Source: Streptomyces albus subsp. albus (GTDB lineage Bacteria > Actinomycetota > Actinomycetes > Streptomycetales > Streptomycetaceae). From it: a DNA stretch of 64,000 nt. Shown one piece after another: positions 34,830 through 43,112 of the stretch. The stretch is taken from contig NZ_JOID01000010.1 of NCBI RefSeq assembly GCF_000719865.1, forward strand, positions 114,946 through 178,945, given 5' to 3'. The notes beneath the pieces were generated by a model, which worked only from the letters and a program-made list of their open reading frames with translations, did not search any database and was not told the DNA's origin. A program made the position numbers and the translations under genes. Position 1 is the stretch's first letter; every line of letters begins with the position of its first letter.

Positions 34830-36376
34830 GCCTGCTCCTCGGGGCGCGACGGGGACGGCGGGACGGACGGCGGCGGGGCGGACGGCCCGCCGGAACGGCG
34901 GCGGGGCGCGCGGCGCAGGGCCCGGACGGTGAGAGCGGCCGCCTCGCCGGTGTAGCCGGCGGGGTCGGTCAGCTCCCGCAGCCGCGCCTCCGACAGGGCG
35001 TCCCGCACGGCGGGTTCCTCGCGAAGCGCTTCCAGGAGGCCGGTCCCCGACTCGGCTGCGCGGCGGGCCGCCGCACCGAGCAGGCCGGCCGCTTCCGTGC
35101 GGCCGAGGAGCGGGGCGAGTTCGGCGGTCAGGCGTTCGGAGACGACGAGTCCGCCCGTGCGGTCGAGGTTCACCCGCATGCGTTCGGGCCGGACGTGCAG
35201 GCCCTCGGCCAGCCCGGCGGCCGCCTCGGCCGCGCCGCCGGTCAGGCGCAGGGCCTCCCGCAGCGGCTGCCATTCGGCGTGCCAGGCGCCGCCGGGCCGC
35301 TCGTCCTCGGCCGCGAGCGAGCCGAGCAGCACGGCGGCGAGGGCGGGGACCTGGCGGGCGGCGGACGCGATGAGCACGGAGCGGGCGGGGTTGGCCTTGT
35401 GCGGCATGGCGGACGAGCCGCCGCCGGTTCCCTCCGCGACCTCGCCGACCTCCGTGCGGGAGAGCACCAGGACGTCGGCGGCGAGCTTGCCCAGCGCCCC
35501 GGCGGTGAAGGAGAGCCCGGCGGCGAGATCGGCGACGGGGGTGCGCAGGGTGTGCCAGGGCAGCAAGGGCTCGGCGAGGCCGAGTTCCCGCGCGTACCGT
35601 GCGGCGATCCGCGAGCCCGCACCGGGCTGGTCCTCTCCCCCGCTGTCCGGGGCGGCCGTGCCGCCGTTACCCGCCTTGTCCTCGCCGCCGCCGGGCCGCG
35701 CGTACGCGCCGAAGGCCGCCAGCGTGCCCGCGGCGCCGCCCAGTTGGGCCGGGAGACCGCCGTCCAGGAGCGCGGCCAGCCGGTCGTGGGCGTCCAGGAG
35801 CAGGGCGCGCCAGCCCGCCGCCTTGAGGCCGAAGGTGGTGGGCACGGCGTGCTGGGTGAGGGTGCGGCCGGGCATGGGGGTGGCGCGGTGCCGGGCCGCC
35901 AGCCGGCCCAGGGCGCCGGCGGCGCGCTCGAGGTCGGCGAGGATCAGCGGGAGCGTCCGCGCGGCCACCAGCATGGTCGCGGTGTCGAGGATGTCCTGGC
36001 TGGTCGCGCCCCGGTGCACGTACGCGGCGGCGTCCGGGGCCGCTTTCCGTACAGCGGCGGTGAGGTCGTGGACGAGGGGGATGACGGGGTTGCCGCCGGA
36101 GCGGGCGCGCAGGGCGAGGTCCCGCACGTCGAACGCGCCCTCGCGCACAGCGCGGTCCACGGCGTCGGCCGCCTCCCGCGGTGCCAGGCCAAGCGCCGCC
36201 TGGGCGCGGGTCAGCGCGGCCTCGGCGTCGAGCAGGGCGGCCAGCCAGGCCCGGTCGCCGGTGGCCGCCTCGGCGGCGGTGCCGGCCCGGACGGGCGAGA
36301 GCAGCCCGGTGTCGTCCCCCGCCCCGGCCGCCGGCGGCGGGGCTCCGGCGGCGCCCGCGGGCTCAGGCGAACTCAA
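34826..36376 (-). CDS. pcaB: 3-Carboxy-cis,cis-muconate cycloisomerase
   Basis: About 516 residues of the fumarase/aspartase superfamily. The signature SSAMPHKANPARS lies near residue 320, and the substrate-binding GATSQDILDTA segment near 105. No ATG or GTG fits the N-terminus. The TTG at 36376, 14 bp inside pcaG, has GGGGGAG 10 bp upstream and is my choice. The protein is longer than the usual 450 residues because of a Gly/Ala/Asp-rich insert (near residues 215-245: PGGGEDKAGNGG) and a Pro-rich tail. It makes 4-carboxymuconolactone, which needs PcaC, not encoded here. Confidence 0.9.
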   Translation of the reverse strand: MSSPEPAGAAGAPPPAAGAGDDTGLLSPVRAGTAAEAATGDRAWLAALLDAEAALTRAQAALGLAPREAADAVDRAVREGAFDVRDLALRARSGGNPVIPLVHDLTAAVRKAAPDAAAYVHRGATSQDILDTATMLVAARTLPLILADLERAAGALGRLAARHRATPMPGRTLTQHAVPTTFGLKAAGWRALLLDAHDRLAALLDGGLPAQLGGAAGTLAAFGAYARPGGGEDKAGNGGTAAPDSGGEDQPGAGSRIAARYARELGLAEPLLPWHTLRTPVADLAAGLSFTAGALGKLAADVLVLSRTEVGEVAEGTGGGSSAMPHKANPARSVLIASAARQVPALAAVLLGSLAAEDERPGGAWHAEWQPLREALRLTGGAAEAAAGLAEGLHVRPERMRVNLDRTGGLVVSERLTAELAPLLGRTEAAGLLGAAARRAAESGTGLLEALREEPAVRDALSEARLRELTDPAGYTGEAAALTVRALRRAPRRRSGGPSAPPPSVPPSPSRPEEQA

Positions 36377-36941
36377 GGAAGACCGTCTCCCCCTCGCCCT
36401 GCAGGCGGATGTCGAACCGGTGGGTGCGGTGCCTGCCCTCCTCCGGCAGCGCCAGCAGGGTGGCCCTGCGCCCGGCCGGCAGCGTGGAGAGCAGTGTGTC
36501 CTCGGGGTCGTCGCGCAGATAGGCGCGGGTGAACAGGTGGTGCATGAGGCCGCGCGCGAAGACGCACACGGACAGGTAGGGCGCGCCGCCGGGCGGCAGG
36601 GTGCGCAGCGTGTAGTGCCCGTCGGCGTCGGTGGGGACGCGGGCGAAGCCGGTGAAGTCGACGCCGTCCCGGCCGAGGACCGCCCCGGTGACGGGGTCGC
36701 GCCGCAGGGAGCCGGGGGCGCCGGCCACGGAGCCGTCGGGTCCGGCCTGCCAGAACTCCAGCAGGGCGTCGGGGACGCCCGCACCGGCCCCGTCGAGCAC
36801 CCGGCCGTGGACGGTGATGGTGTCGGGGTGGCCGGGGAGTGCCACCTCGCCGCCGCCGGTGAAGGGCAGCGCGTAGCCGTAGAAGGGGCCGACGGTCTGG
36901 GACGGTGTGGGCGGCAGGGCGCGGGGTGGTGTGGTGCTCAT
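36363..36941 (-). CDS. pcaG: Protocatechuate 3,4-dioxygenase alpha subunit
   Basis: 192 residues of an intradiol dioxygenase subunit starting PSQTVGPFYGYAL. It has the beta-sandwich pattern but lacks the iron-ligand HxH, reading GLMHHLFTRAYL in the equivalent region, as expected for the non-iron alpha subunit. It pairs with PcaH to open the protocatechuate ring to 3-carboxy-cis,cis-muconate. ATG 36941 overlaps the pcaH stop by one base. Confidence 0.95.
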   Translation of the reverse strand: MSTTPPRALPPTPSQTVGPFYGYALPFTGGGEVALPGHPDTITVHGRVLDGAGAGVPDALLEFWQAGPDGSVAGAPGSLRRDPVTGAVLGRDGVDFTGFARVPTDADGHYTLRTLPPGGAPYLSVCVFARGLMHHLFTRAYLRDDPEDTLLSTLPAGRRATLLALPEEGRHRTHRFDIRLQGEGETVFLEFA

Positions 36942-37786
36942 CAGCGGCCTTCCTCGATCCAGGTGGCGGAGGGTCCGTCGAGGACGATGTCCCAGCGGTA
37001 GCCCAGGGACCACTCGGGCCGCGACAGCTCGTGGTCGTAGGCGGCGACGAGCCGTTCGCGGGCGGCCGTGTCGGTGACCGAGGCCAGGATCGGGTCGTGG
37101 GGGAAGAGGGGGTCGCCCGGAAAGTACATCTGGGTGACCAGCCGCTGGGTGAAGGCGGCGCCGAAGAGCGAGAAGTGGATGTGCGCGGGGCGCCAGGCGT
37201 TGAGGTGGTTCCGCCAGGGGTAGGGGCCGGGCTTGATCGTGGTGAAGGTGTAGGCGCCGTGATTGTCGGTCAGGCAGCGGCCGACGCCGGTGAAGTGCGG
37301 GTCGAGGGGCGCCGGGTGCTGGTCGCGCTGGTGCGCGTAGCGGCCGGAGGCGTTGGCCTGCCAGATCTCGACGAGCTGGTTGCGCACGGGGCGGCCGCTG
37401 CTGTCGAGCACGCGTCCGGTGACGGTGATGCGCTCGCCCAGCGGCTCGCCGCGGTGCTGCCGGGTGAGGTCGGCGTCGAGTTCGGTGACGTCGGTGGGCC
37501 CGAAGACGGGCCCGTGCAGTTCGACGGTCTCCGGGTCGCCGTTCACGGCGACGAGCGGCTCCTTCGGGTGCCGCAGAACGCTGCTGCGGTAGGGGCGGAA
37601 GTCGCGCGGGGGGTGGTGCGCCGCGGGGGCGCCCCCGGCGCGGGCCTCGTCGTAGGCCGCGTGCAGTTCGGCGATCTCCCGGTCGATGTCGGCCTGGACC
37701 AGGGGCTGCCGGTCGGCGGGCGTGACCGTCTCGGGCGCCGGCGCCGGCGCGGGCGGCGGCACCGGCGCGGTGCGGGACTGCTTCAT
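36941..37786 (-). CDS. pcaH: Protocatechuate 3,4-dioxygenase beta subunit
   Basis: 281 residues, including a Pro/Ala-rich leader of about 25 residues. The iron ligands of the catalytic subunit are visible: Tyr in GVGRCLTDNHGAY.. and PGPYPW, and the HxH in RPAHIHFSLFG (near residues 205-212). The family N-terminal RDFRPYRSSVLRHP segment is present. GGAGG lies 7 bp before ATG 37786. The 139-bp gap to pcaJ is the only notable break in the operon and shows no obvious terminator. Confidence 0.95.
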   Translation of the reverse strand: MKQSRTAPVPPPAPAPAPETVTPADRQPLVQADIDREIAELHAAYDEARAGGAPAAHHPPRDFRPYRSSVLRHPKEPLVAVNGDPETVELHGPVFGPTDVTELDADLTRQHRGEPLGERITVTGRVLDSSGRPVRNQLVEIWQANASGRYAHQRDQHPAPLDPHFTGVGRCLTDNHGAYTFTTIKPGPYPWRNHLNAWRPAHIHFSLFGAAFTQRLVTQMYFPGDPLFPHDPILASVTDTAARERLVAAYDHELSRPEWSLGYRWDIVLDGPSATWIEEGR

Positions 37787-37925
37787 GCGGAGGCCTCCTG
37801 GGCGTGCGGGGCGGTTCGGGCACTGGAGGGTGCGGCAATCCGGGCCCGGAGGCGGAGGCCGGGCGTCCGGTGTGCGGCCGCGCGGAGCGGTCCGGCCACC
37901 GGCGGCGTACGGCGGACCGGGCGGT

Positions 37926-38735
37926 TCACGCGGCGCTCCTTCCGGCGGCCTTGAGGGCGCGCAGGGTGGCCAGTTCGGCCTCCGCCGGCGGCGCGGTGGT
38001 GACCGGGTCCGCGGCGACGCGCAGGTCCCAGCCGGTGGCGGCACGCACCTGTCCGACGGTGACGCCCGGGTGGAGGTCGGTGAGGACGAGCTCGGCCGTC
38101 TCCGGGTCGGGCCGCAGGATGCCGAGGTCGGTGATGACGGCGGTCGGTCCGGCGCCGCGGAGCCCGAGCCGTTCCCGGTCCCCGGGCCCGGTTCCGTGGC
38201 CGACGGTGGTGGTGAAGTCGAGCCGGCGCACGAAGTTGCGGGTGGAGTGGCGGAGCACCATCAGCACCCGCCCGCAGTTGGCGGCGATCTCGGGGGCGCC
38301 GCCGGCCCCGGGCAGCCGTCCCTCGGGGCGGCCGGGGCCCCGGTCCACGACGGTGGTGTTGATGTTGGCGAAGCGGTCGACCTGGGCGGCGCCGAGGAAG
38401 CCGACGTCGATGCGCCCGGCCTGGAGCCAGTAGTTGAAGATCTCCGGCACGGAGACCACCGCGTCGGCCGTGTCGGCGAGTTCGCCGTCGCCGATGGAGA
38501 GCGGCAGCCGGGTCGGTTTGGAGCCCAGGGTGCCGGACTCGTAGATCAGGACGAGGCCCGGGTTGGCGGTGTGGCGGGCGAGGTTGGCGGCGGTGCTGGG
38601 GAGCCCGATGCCGACGAAGCAGGTGCGGGCGCCGGAGAGGGCGCGGGCGGCGTTGACCGTCATCAGCTCGTCGGAGGTCCAGCCGGCCTCCGGTGCGCCG
38701 GGGCTGCCGGCCGGGGCGGTGGCATCGGTGGTCAT
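37926..38735 (-). CDS. pcaJ: 3-Oxoadipate CoA-transferase subunit B
   Basis: 269 residues of the CoA-transferase family I beta subunit. The catalytic glutamate lies in IYESGTLG (near residue 67), preceded by CFVGIGLPSTAANLA. With PcaI it transfers CoA from succinyl-CoA to beta-ketoadipate. The C-terminal part (HPGVTVGQVRAATGW) is typical. The start overlaps the pcaI stop as ATGA. A similar CoA-transferase pair acts in other ring-cleavage pathways; context with pcaHGBD fixes the role. Confidence 0.92.
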   Translation of the reverse strand: MTTDATAPAGSPGAPEAGWTSDELMTVNAARALSGARTCFVGIGLPSTAANLARHTANPGLVLIYESGTLGSKPTRLPLSIGDGELADTADAVVSVPEIFNYWLQAGRIDVGFLGAAQVDRFANINTTVVDRGPGRPEGRLPGAGGAPEIAANCGRVLMVLRHSTRNFVRRLDFTTTVGHGTGPGDRERLGLRGAGPTAVITDLGILRPDPETAELVLTDLHPGVTVGQVRAATGWDLRVAADPVTTAPPAEAELATLRALKAAGRSAA

Positions 38736-39550
38736 CGCGGTTCGCTCCCGTCGTACACGTGGTCCTTCAGCCAGGCCCGGAAGGCGTCGCGGTCCCGGGA
38801 GACCGCGTCCCAGGCCGCGTAGGCGTCGTTGTCGCGGACGGAGTAGCCGGCGGCGTACGAGGGGTGCGCGCCGCCGGGGACGTGCGCGACGGCCGTGACG
38901 ACCCAGCCGGGCAGGACGATGCCGCGGGGCCGGGGCTCCAGGACGTCCACGATCTCCTCGACGGTCACCAGCACCCGCTTCGCGGCGAGCGCGGCCTCCT
39001 TCTGCACGCCGGTCAGACCCCAGAGCTGGACGTTGCCGTCGCGGTCGGCCTGCTGGGCGTGGATGACGGTGACGTCGGGGTTGAGGGCCCGTACGGCGGC
39101 CAGTTCCTCACCGGTGAAGGGGCAGGTGACGGTGGAGACGGTGTCCGTGCGGGTCGCGAGGTCGCTGCCCCGGTAGCCGCGCAGCACGGCGAACGGCAGT
39201 CCGGACGCGCCGGCGACGTAGCGGTTGGCCATGCCGGCGTGGCTGTGCTCGTCCAGTTCGAGAGTGCGCGGCCAGCCGTTCTCGACGGCGTCGCGGAAGC
39301 GGTGCAGGGAGCCGACGCCGGGGTTTCCGCCCCAGGAGAAGACGAGCTTCCTCACCAGCCCCGCGCCGATGAGACGGTCGTAGACGACGTCGGGGGTCAT
39401 CCGGACCACGGTGAGGTCGGTGATGCCCTGCCGGATGACTTCGTGCGCGGCGGCGAACGGGATCAGGTGCGTGAATCCCTCCATCGCCACGGTGTCGCCG
39501 TCATGGATGAGCTCTGCGACGGCATCGTGCAGGGTGCGGATTTCTGCCAT
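38732..39550 (-). CDS. pcaI: 3-Oxoadipate CoA-transferase subunit A
   Basis: 272 residues of the CoA-transferase alpha subunit, with the glycine-rich region GDTVAMEGFTHLIPFAAAHE near the N-terminus and FSWGGNPGVGSLHRF (near residue 72) binding CoA. It is the first gene of the pca-pob operon. Its start codon lies only 23 bp from a palindrome likely to be the operator, so the leader is very short. Start: ATG 39550. Confidence 0.92.
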   Translation of the reverse strand: MAEIRTLHDAVAELIHDGDTVAMEGFTHLIPFAAAHEVIRQGITDLTVVRMTPDVVYDRLIGAGLVRKLVFSWGGNPGVGSLHRFRDAVENGWPRTLELDEHSHAGMANRYVAGASGLPFAVLRGYRGSDLATRTDTVSTVTCPFTGEELAAVRALNPDVTVIHAQQADRDGNVQLWGLTGVQKEAALAAKRVLVTVEEIVDVLEPRPRGIVLPGWVVTAVAHVPGGAHPSYAAGYSVRDNDAYAAWDAVSRDRDAFRAWLKDHVYDGSEPR

Positions 39551-39572
39551 GCCCTCTCACTTGTTCGCCGAG

Positions 39573-39586
39573 TGAACTTTCGTTCA
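39573..39586. promoter_or_regulatory. Palindromic operator TGAACTTTCGTTCA in the pca divergent region
   Basis: A perfect 5-4-5 inverted repeat in the 141-bp gap between pcaI (minus) and the IclR-type regulator (plus), 23 bp from the pcaI start. The sequence just outside, GTTCGCCGAGTGAAC, offers a second overlapping dyad. IclR-family Pca regulators bind repeated GTTCG-like half-sites, so this is the best operator candidate. Confidence 0.6.
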
Positions 39587-39691
39587 TAATGCTGCCCGGG
39601 GTCGAGTCTCCGTCCCGCGGGCACCGCTGTCAACGGTCCGTCCCCATCTCGACCAGCGCCTTCCGCACCACCCCGACGGAGGAGACCGGCC

Positions 39692-41221
39692 ATGACCGGC
39701 GACGACACCACCGCGGCGCTCGCCGGCACCGTGCCGGTGACCGGCCCGCTGGAGCGCGGCCTGGCCGTGCTGCGCGCGATGGCCGCGTCCGGCGGCCGGC
39801 GGCTGCGGCCCAGCGACCTCGTGCACGCCACCGGGCTGGCCCGCGCCACCGTCGACCGGGTCGTCGGCACCCTCCTCCACCTCGGCCTGCTCCGCGCGGC
39901 GGGCCGGGACCTCGAGCTCTCGCCCCTGCTCATGCGGTTCGGCAACGCTTATCTGCGGAGCTGCGGCGTGGCCGACGCGCTGGAGCCGTTCGCCGAGCTG
40001 ATCGCGGACGAGCTGGACGAGTCGGTGTCCGTCGCGGTGCCGGACGGCGACGGCGTCCGCTTCGTCACCCAGGTGATCCGCCGCCGCGCCATGACCCCGG
40101 TCTTCCGCATCGGCGACCTCCTGCCCGCCGACCGCTGCGCGGCCGGCATGGTCACCGGCCCGGAGCACCCCGTATGGGCCGTGGACGACCAGCGGATGGA
40201 GCGGGGCCTGATCGCCGTGGCCGTGCCGGTACGGGACGCGGAGGGCCGGCGAGTCTGCGGCATCAGCGTGGTCAGCAACACCGGACGGCACACCGCCGCC
40301 TCCCTCACCGCCGTCGCGCTCCCCCGGCTGCGCACCCTGCTGCCCGCCATGGAGGCCGCCCTGGCCGAGGCCCGCGCCCGTCCCCCGCGCCCGGGCACGG
40401 CCCCGTACGCGCCCGTGGCCGACGCCAAACGGGAGCTGGGCGCGGGCTTCCTGCAGTCACTGGCCCGCGGCCTGGACGTCCTCGCCGCCCTCGGCGCCGG
40501 ACCGCGCGGGCTCACCCTCTCCGAGACGGCGGAGGCGGTCGGCCAGCCCCGGGCCACCGCCCGCCGGGCTCTGCTCTCCCTCGAACAGCTCGGCTACGTA
40601 CGCTCCGCCGACCGCCGCTTCCAGCTGCTCCCCCGCGTACTGGAGCTGGGCTACGCGCCGCTGTCCGGGCTGGGCTTCGCGGAGATCGTCCAGCCGCGCC
40701 TGGAGGAACTGGCCGCCCGCGCAGGGGAATCGGCCTCCGTGGCCGTCCTCGACGGTGACGACATCCGGTACATCGCCCGCGTCCCCACGTACCGGATCAT
40801 GAGCGTCAACATCACCATCGGCACCCGCTTCCCCGCCACGCCCACCTCCATGGGCCGGGTCCTGCTGGCCGGCCTGCCCCCCGAGGAGCGCGCCGCGCGG
40901 CTCTCCGCCGGGGAGCTCCCGCGCTTCACCGCCCGGACGGTCACCGATCCCGCCGAGCTCGGCCGCGTCCTGGACGGGGTGGCCGCGGACGGCTACGCCC
41001 TGGTCGACGAGGAGCTGGAGGAGGGCCTCCGCTCCCTGGCCGTACCCGTACGGGGCCGCGACGGCCGCCCCGTGGCGGCGCTCAACGTCTCCACCCACAC
41101 CGGCCGCGGTACGGCCGAGGAGTCCCGGGCGGCGCTGCTGCCCGCCCTGCGCGAGACGGCCGCCCGCATCGGCGAGGACCTGGCCACCGCCTTCGAACGC
41201 CGGCCCCTGCGGCTGCCCTGA
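39692..41221 (+). CDS. Tandem-fused double IclR-family regulator of the pca operon
   Basis: 509 residues, about twice a normal IclR protein. Module 1 has a helix-turn-helix at about 20-80 (RPSDLVHATGLARATVDRVVG) and a shortened effector domain to about 225. Module 2 starts with FLQSLARGLDVLAALGAG, has a second helix-turn-helix (TLSETAEAVGQPRATARRALL, about 265-310) and a full IclR effector domain ending EESRAALLPALRETAARIG. Module 2 resembles PcaR/PcaU regulators. Divergence from pcaI makes it the likely beta-ketoadipate- or protocatechuate-responsive regulator. ATG 39692 has GGAGGA upstream. Confidence 0.88.
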   Translation: MTGDDTTAALAGTVPVTGPLERGLAVLRAMAASGGRRLRPSDLVHATGLARATVDRVVGTLLHLGLLRAAGRDLELSPLLMRFGNAYLRSCGVADALEPFAELIADELDESVSVAVPDGDGVRFVTQVIRRRAMTPVFRIGDLLPADRCAAGMVTGPEHPVWAVDDQRMERGLIAVAVPVRDAEGRRVCGISVVSNTGRHTAASLTAVALPRLRTLLPAMEAALAEARARPPRPGTAPYAPVADAKRELGAGFLQSLARGLDVLAALGAGPRGLTLSETAEAVGQPRATARRALLSLEQLGYVRSADRRFQLLPRVLELGYAPLSGLGFAEIVQPRLEELAARAGESASVAVLDGDDIRYIARVPTYRIMSVNITIGTRFPATPTSMGRVLLAGLPPEERAARLSAGELPRFTARTVTDPAELGRVLDGVAADGYALVDEELEEGLRSLAVPVRGRDGRPVAALNVSTHTGRGTAEESRAALLPALRETAARIGEDLATAFERRPLRLP

Positions 41222-41310
41222 CCCCGCGCCCGCGTCGCGCACCCGCACCCGGCCGCCGCCCCGGCGGAAATCCAGTGCGGCGGCGGGCCGCGCCCGGGCA
41301 GACTGCGGTG

Positions 41311-42210
41311 ATGCGCGACGACATCACGGGCCCGGCCGCAACACGGGCGCTCCGCCACGTGGCGTCCCTGGCCACGGGAGCACAGCTCGACCCGCGGCTG
41401 CGCCTGACGCTCAACTTCCACCCCGACCGCACGGCGGGCGACCGGCCGCTCCTGCAGGCCCTGACCGAGGACGGCGTCTACCGTTCGCAGTTCGTCACCG
41501 GCACCAGCAACGGCGGCCTGACCGCCCATCCCGGCGGCGACCGGTGGCGCTGGGAGAGCAGGATGTTCGGCGGGGCCTACGACCGGGCACCCGCGCACGA
41601 GCGCCCCGTCTACGGCGCGCTCAACTTCCGTCGGCGCCCCTTCGGCGCGGCCCACCGCTTCGGCTCCTCCCACTTCCGGCTGACAGCGGAGACGCTGGAA
41701 CGCGCCACGTTCTGCTATCCGGACAGTGCCGCCGAGCCGTCGCATTTCGGCACCGCGGCCGCCATGTCTTTGATCGAACTGGCCGCGGCCGACGACCAGG
41801 ATGTGCTCAACGACTACATCGAGGCCCAGGTGCACGGCCCGGTCGCGCTCGACCGCCATGTGGAGGCGCTGGTCCTGGACCCGAGTTACCGCGGTACGGA
41901 GGTGGAGGCAGCGGCCCGCCGGCTGCCCTGCCCCGTCGAATGGCACGCAGGATTCCGGCTCACCGTCGAGGAGTTGCGGCGCCACCCGGACTACCGGGGG
42001 CCGGAGTACACCGAACTCGGAGCCGCGATCGCCGAGGACGGCCGTCTCGACCCCCGGGTCATCGGCGACGCCGCCCGCTCCGGCCACCACGACCATCAGG
42101 CCCTGAAGATGGTCTGGCACTGCCTGGCCCGGTACGGCGCGCCTCCCTCTGCTGACGCGGACGCGGGCACGGGCTCGCCGGGCGCCGCCGCGTCCGCCCG
42201 CGCGGCGTGA
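41311..42210 (+). CDS. DUF3626 domain protein
   Basis: 299 residues. Recognisable DUF3626 segments are RLTLNFHPDR near the N-terminus, DGVYRSQFVTGTSNGGLTA, the PVYGALNFRRRPFGAAHRFGSSHF region (about residues 107-130), FGTAAAMSLIEL, and DYIEAQVHGPV. The conserved H-F-H/D and GSSHF residues suggest an ADP-ribosyl-like or hydrolase fold, but no activity is established. ATG 41311 begins MRDDITGP; a GTG 36 bp upstream is an alternative. Neighbouring genes do not suggest a pathway. Confidence 0.8.
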   Translation: MRDDITGPAATRALRHVASLATGAQLDPRLRLTLNFHPDRTAGDRPLLQALTEDGVYRSQFVTGTSNGGLTAHPGGDRWRWESRMFGGAYDRAPAHERPVYGALNFRRRPFGAAHRFGSSHFRLTAETLERATFCYPDSAAEPSHFGTAAAMSLIELAAADDQDVLNDYIEAQVHGPVALDRHVEALVLDPSYRGTEVEAAARRLPCPVEWHAGFRLTVEELRRHPDYRGPEYTELGAAIAEDGRLDPRVIGDAARSGHHDHQALKMVWHCLARYGAPPSADADAGTGSPGAAASARAA

Positions 42211-42273
42211 GCAGCGGCGCACCGCTGACGGGGCTGCCCGCCACCGCGCGCCGCCCCCTCCGGCTCACCGCGC

Positions 42274-43026
42274 TCAGCGGGGGAAGACCTCGAAGACCGC
42301 GGCCGGGCGGCCGCCGAAGCGGGTGGACGCGGCTTCGGCGTTGCCGGTGAGGAAGGCGCGGGCGTAGCTTTCCGGGTCCTCGTCCGTCAGGCCCTCGATG
42401 TAGGCGCGGTGCGCCAGCAGGGACAGGACGCCCTTCTCCAGCCCGTCCGTCACGTCGACCGCGTGCGTCGGCTGCGGGGAGGCGGCGACGGCCACCCAGC
42501 GCACCCCGTCCCACGGCTGGAGCCCCTGCTCGGTCAGTTCGGGGAAGATCCACCGGTTGCCGGCGTCGCCCACCGCGTCCAGCGTGGCCAGGCCGACCGC
42601 CCGGTGGTCCGGGGTGTTCCAGAAGGTGCCGCCGAAGGTCTCGCGGTGGTTGAGGGTGAGCACCAGCTCCGGCCGGTGCCGGCGGATCGCGGCCGCGATG
42701 TCCCGGCGCAGTCCGGTGCCGTACTCGATCACCCCGTCCGGGTAGCCGTCGAGGAACTCCACCGAGGACACGCCGACCACGGCCGCGCTCTCCCGCTGCT
42801 CCCGTTCCCGCAGCGGCGCGCAGTCCGCGGGCGCCATGCCGTCGATGCCCGCCTCGCCCCGGCTGACCAGGAGGTAGGAGACCTCCGCTCCCCGGTCCAC
42901 CCAGCCGGCGATGGCCGCGGCGGCCCCGTATTCGAGATCGTCCGGGTGGGCGACGACCGCCAGACAGCGTTCCCAGGACTCCGGGAAGGCCGCGAGCTGC
43001 TCCGCCGTCTCCGGTTCTTCCGTCAT
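42274..43026 (-). CDS. PIG-L family deacetylase
   Basis: 250 residues of the LmbE/PIG-L zinc-dependent N-acetyl-glucosaminyl deacetylase family. The metal motif AHPDDLE is near residue 27 and the third ligand sits in NTPDHRAVG (near 142). Actinobacterial relatives include MshB and Mca of mycothiol metabolism, but this protein lacks their extra domains, so the substrate is open. ATG 43026 has GGGGAG 6 bp upstream. It is divergent from the GAF regulator. Confidence 0.88.
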   Translation of the reverse strand: MTEEPETAEQLAAFPESWERCLAVVAHPDDLEYGAAAAIAGWVDRGAEVSYLLVSRGEAGIDGMAPADCAPLREREQRESAAVVGVSSVEFLDGYPDGVIEYGTGLRRDIAAAIRRHRPELVLTLNHRETFGGTFWNTPDHRAVGLATLDAVGDAGNRWIFPELTEQGLQPWDGVRWVAVAASPQPTHAVDVTDGLEKGVLSLLAHRAYIEGLTDEDPESYARAFLTGNAEAASTRFGGRPAAVFEVFPR

Positions 43027-43112
43027 CGACGTCTCCCCATCTGTTGTCGAACCCTCGATGCACCGCCACGATGGTGACACTCCGCTCCGCTCATCCATTC
43101 CGGGAAGCCGTC

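Noticed and set aside
43044..43112. Longer N-terminus for the GAF regulator (TTG 43044 or ATG 43071)
   Set aside because: The extra residues overlap the divergent promoter region and lack a Shine-Dalgarno. GTG 43113 fits better, though ATG 43071 cannot be excluded.
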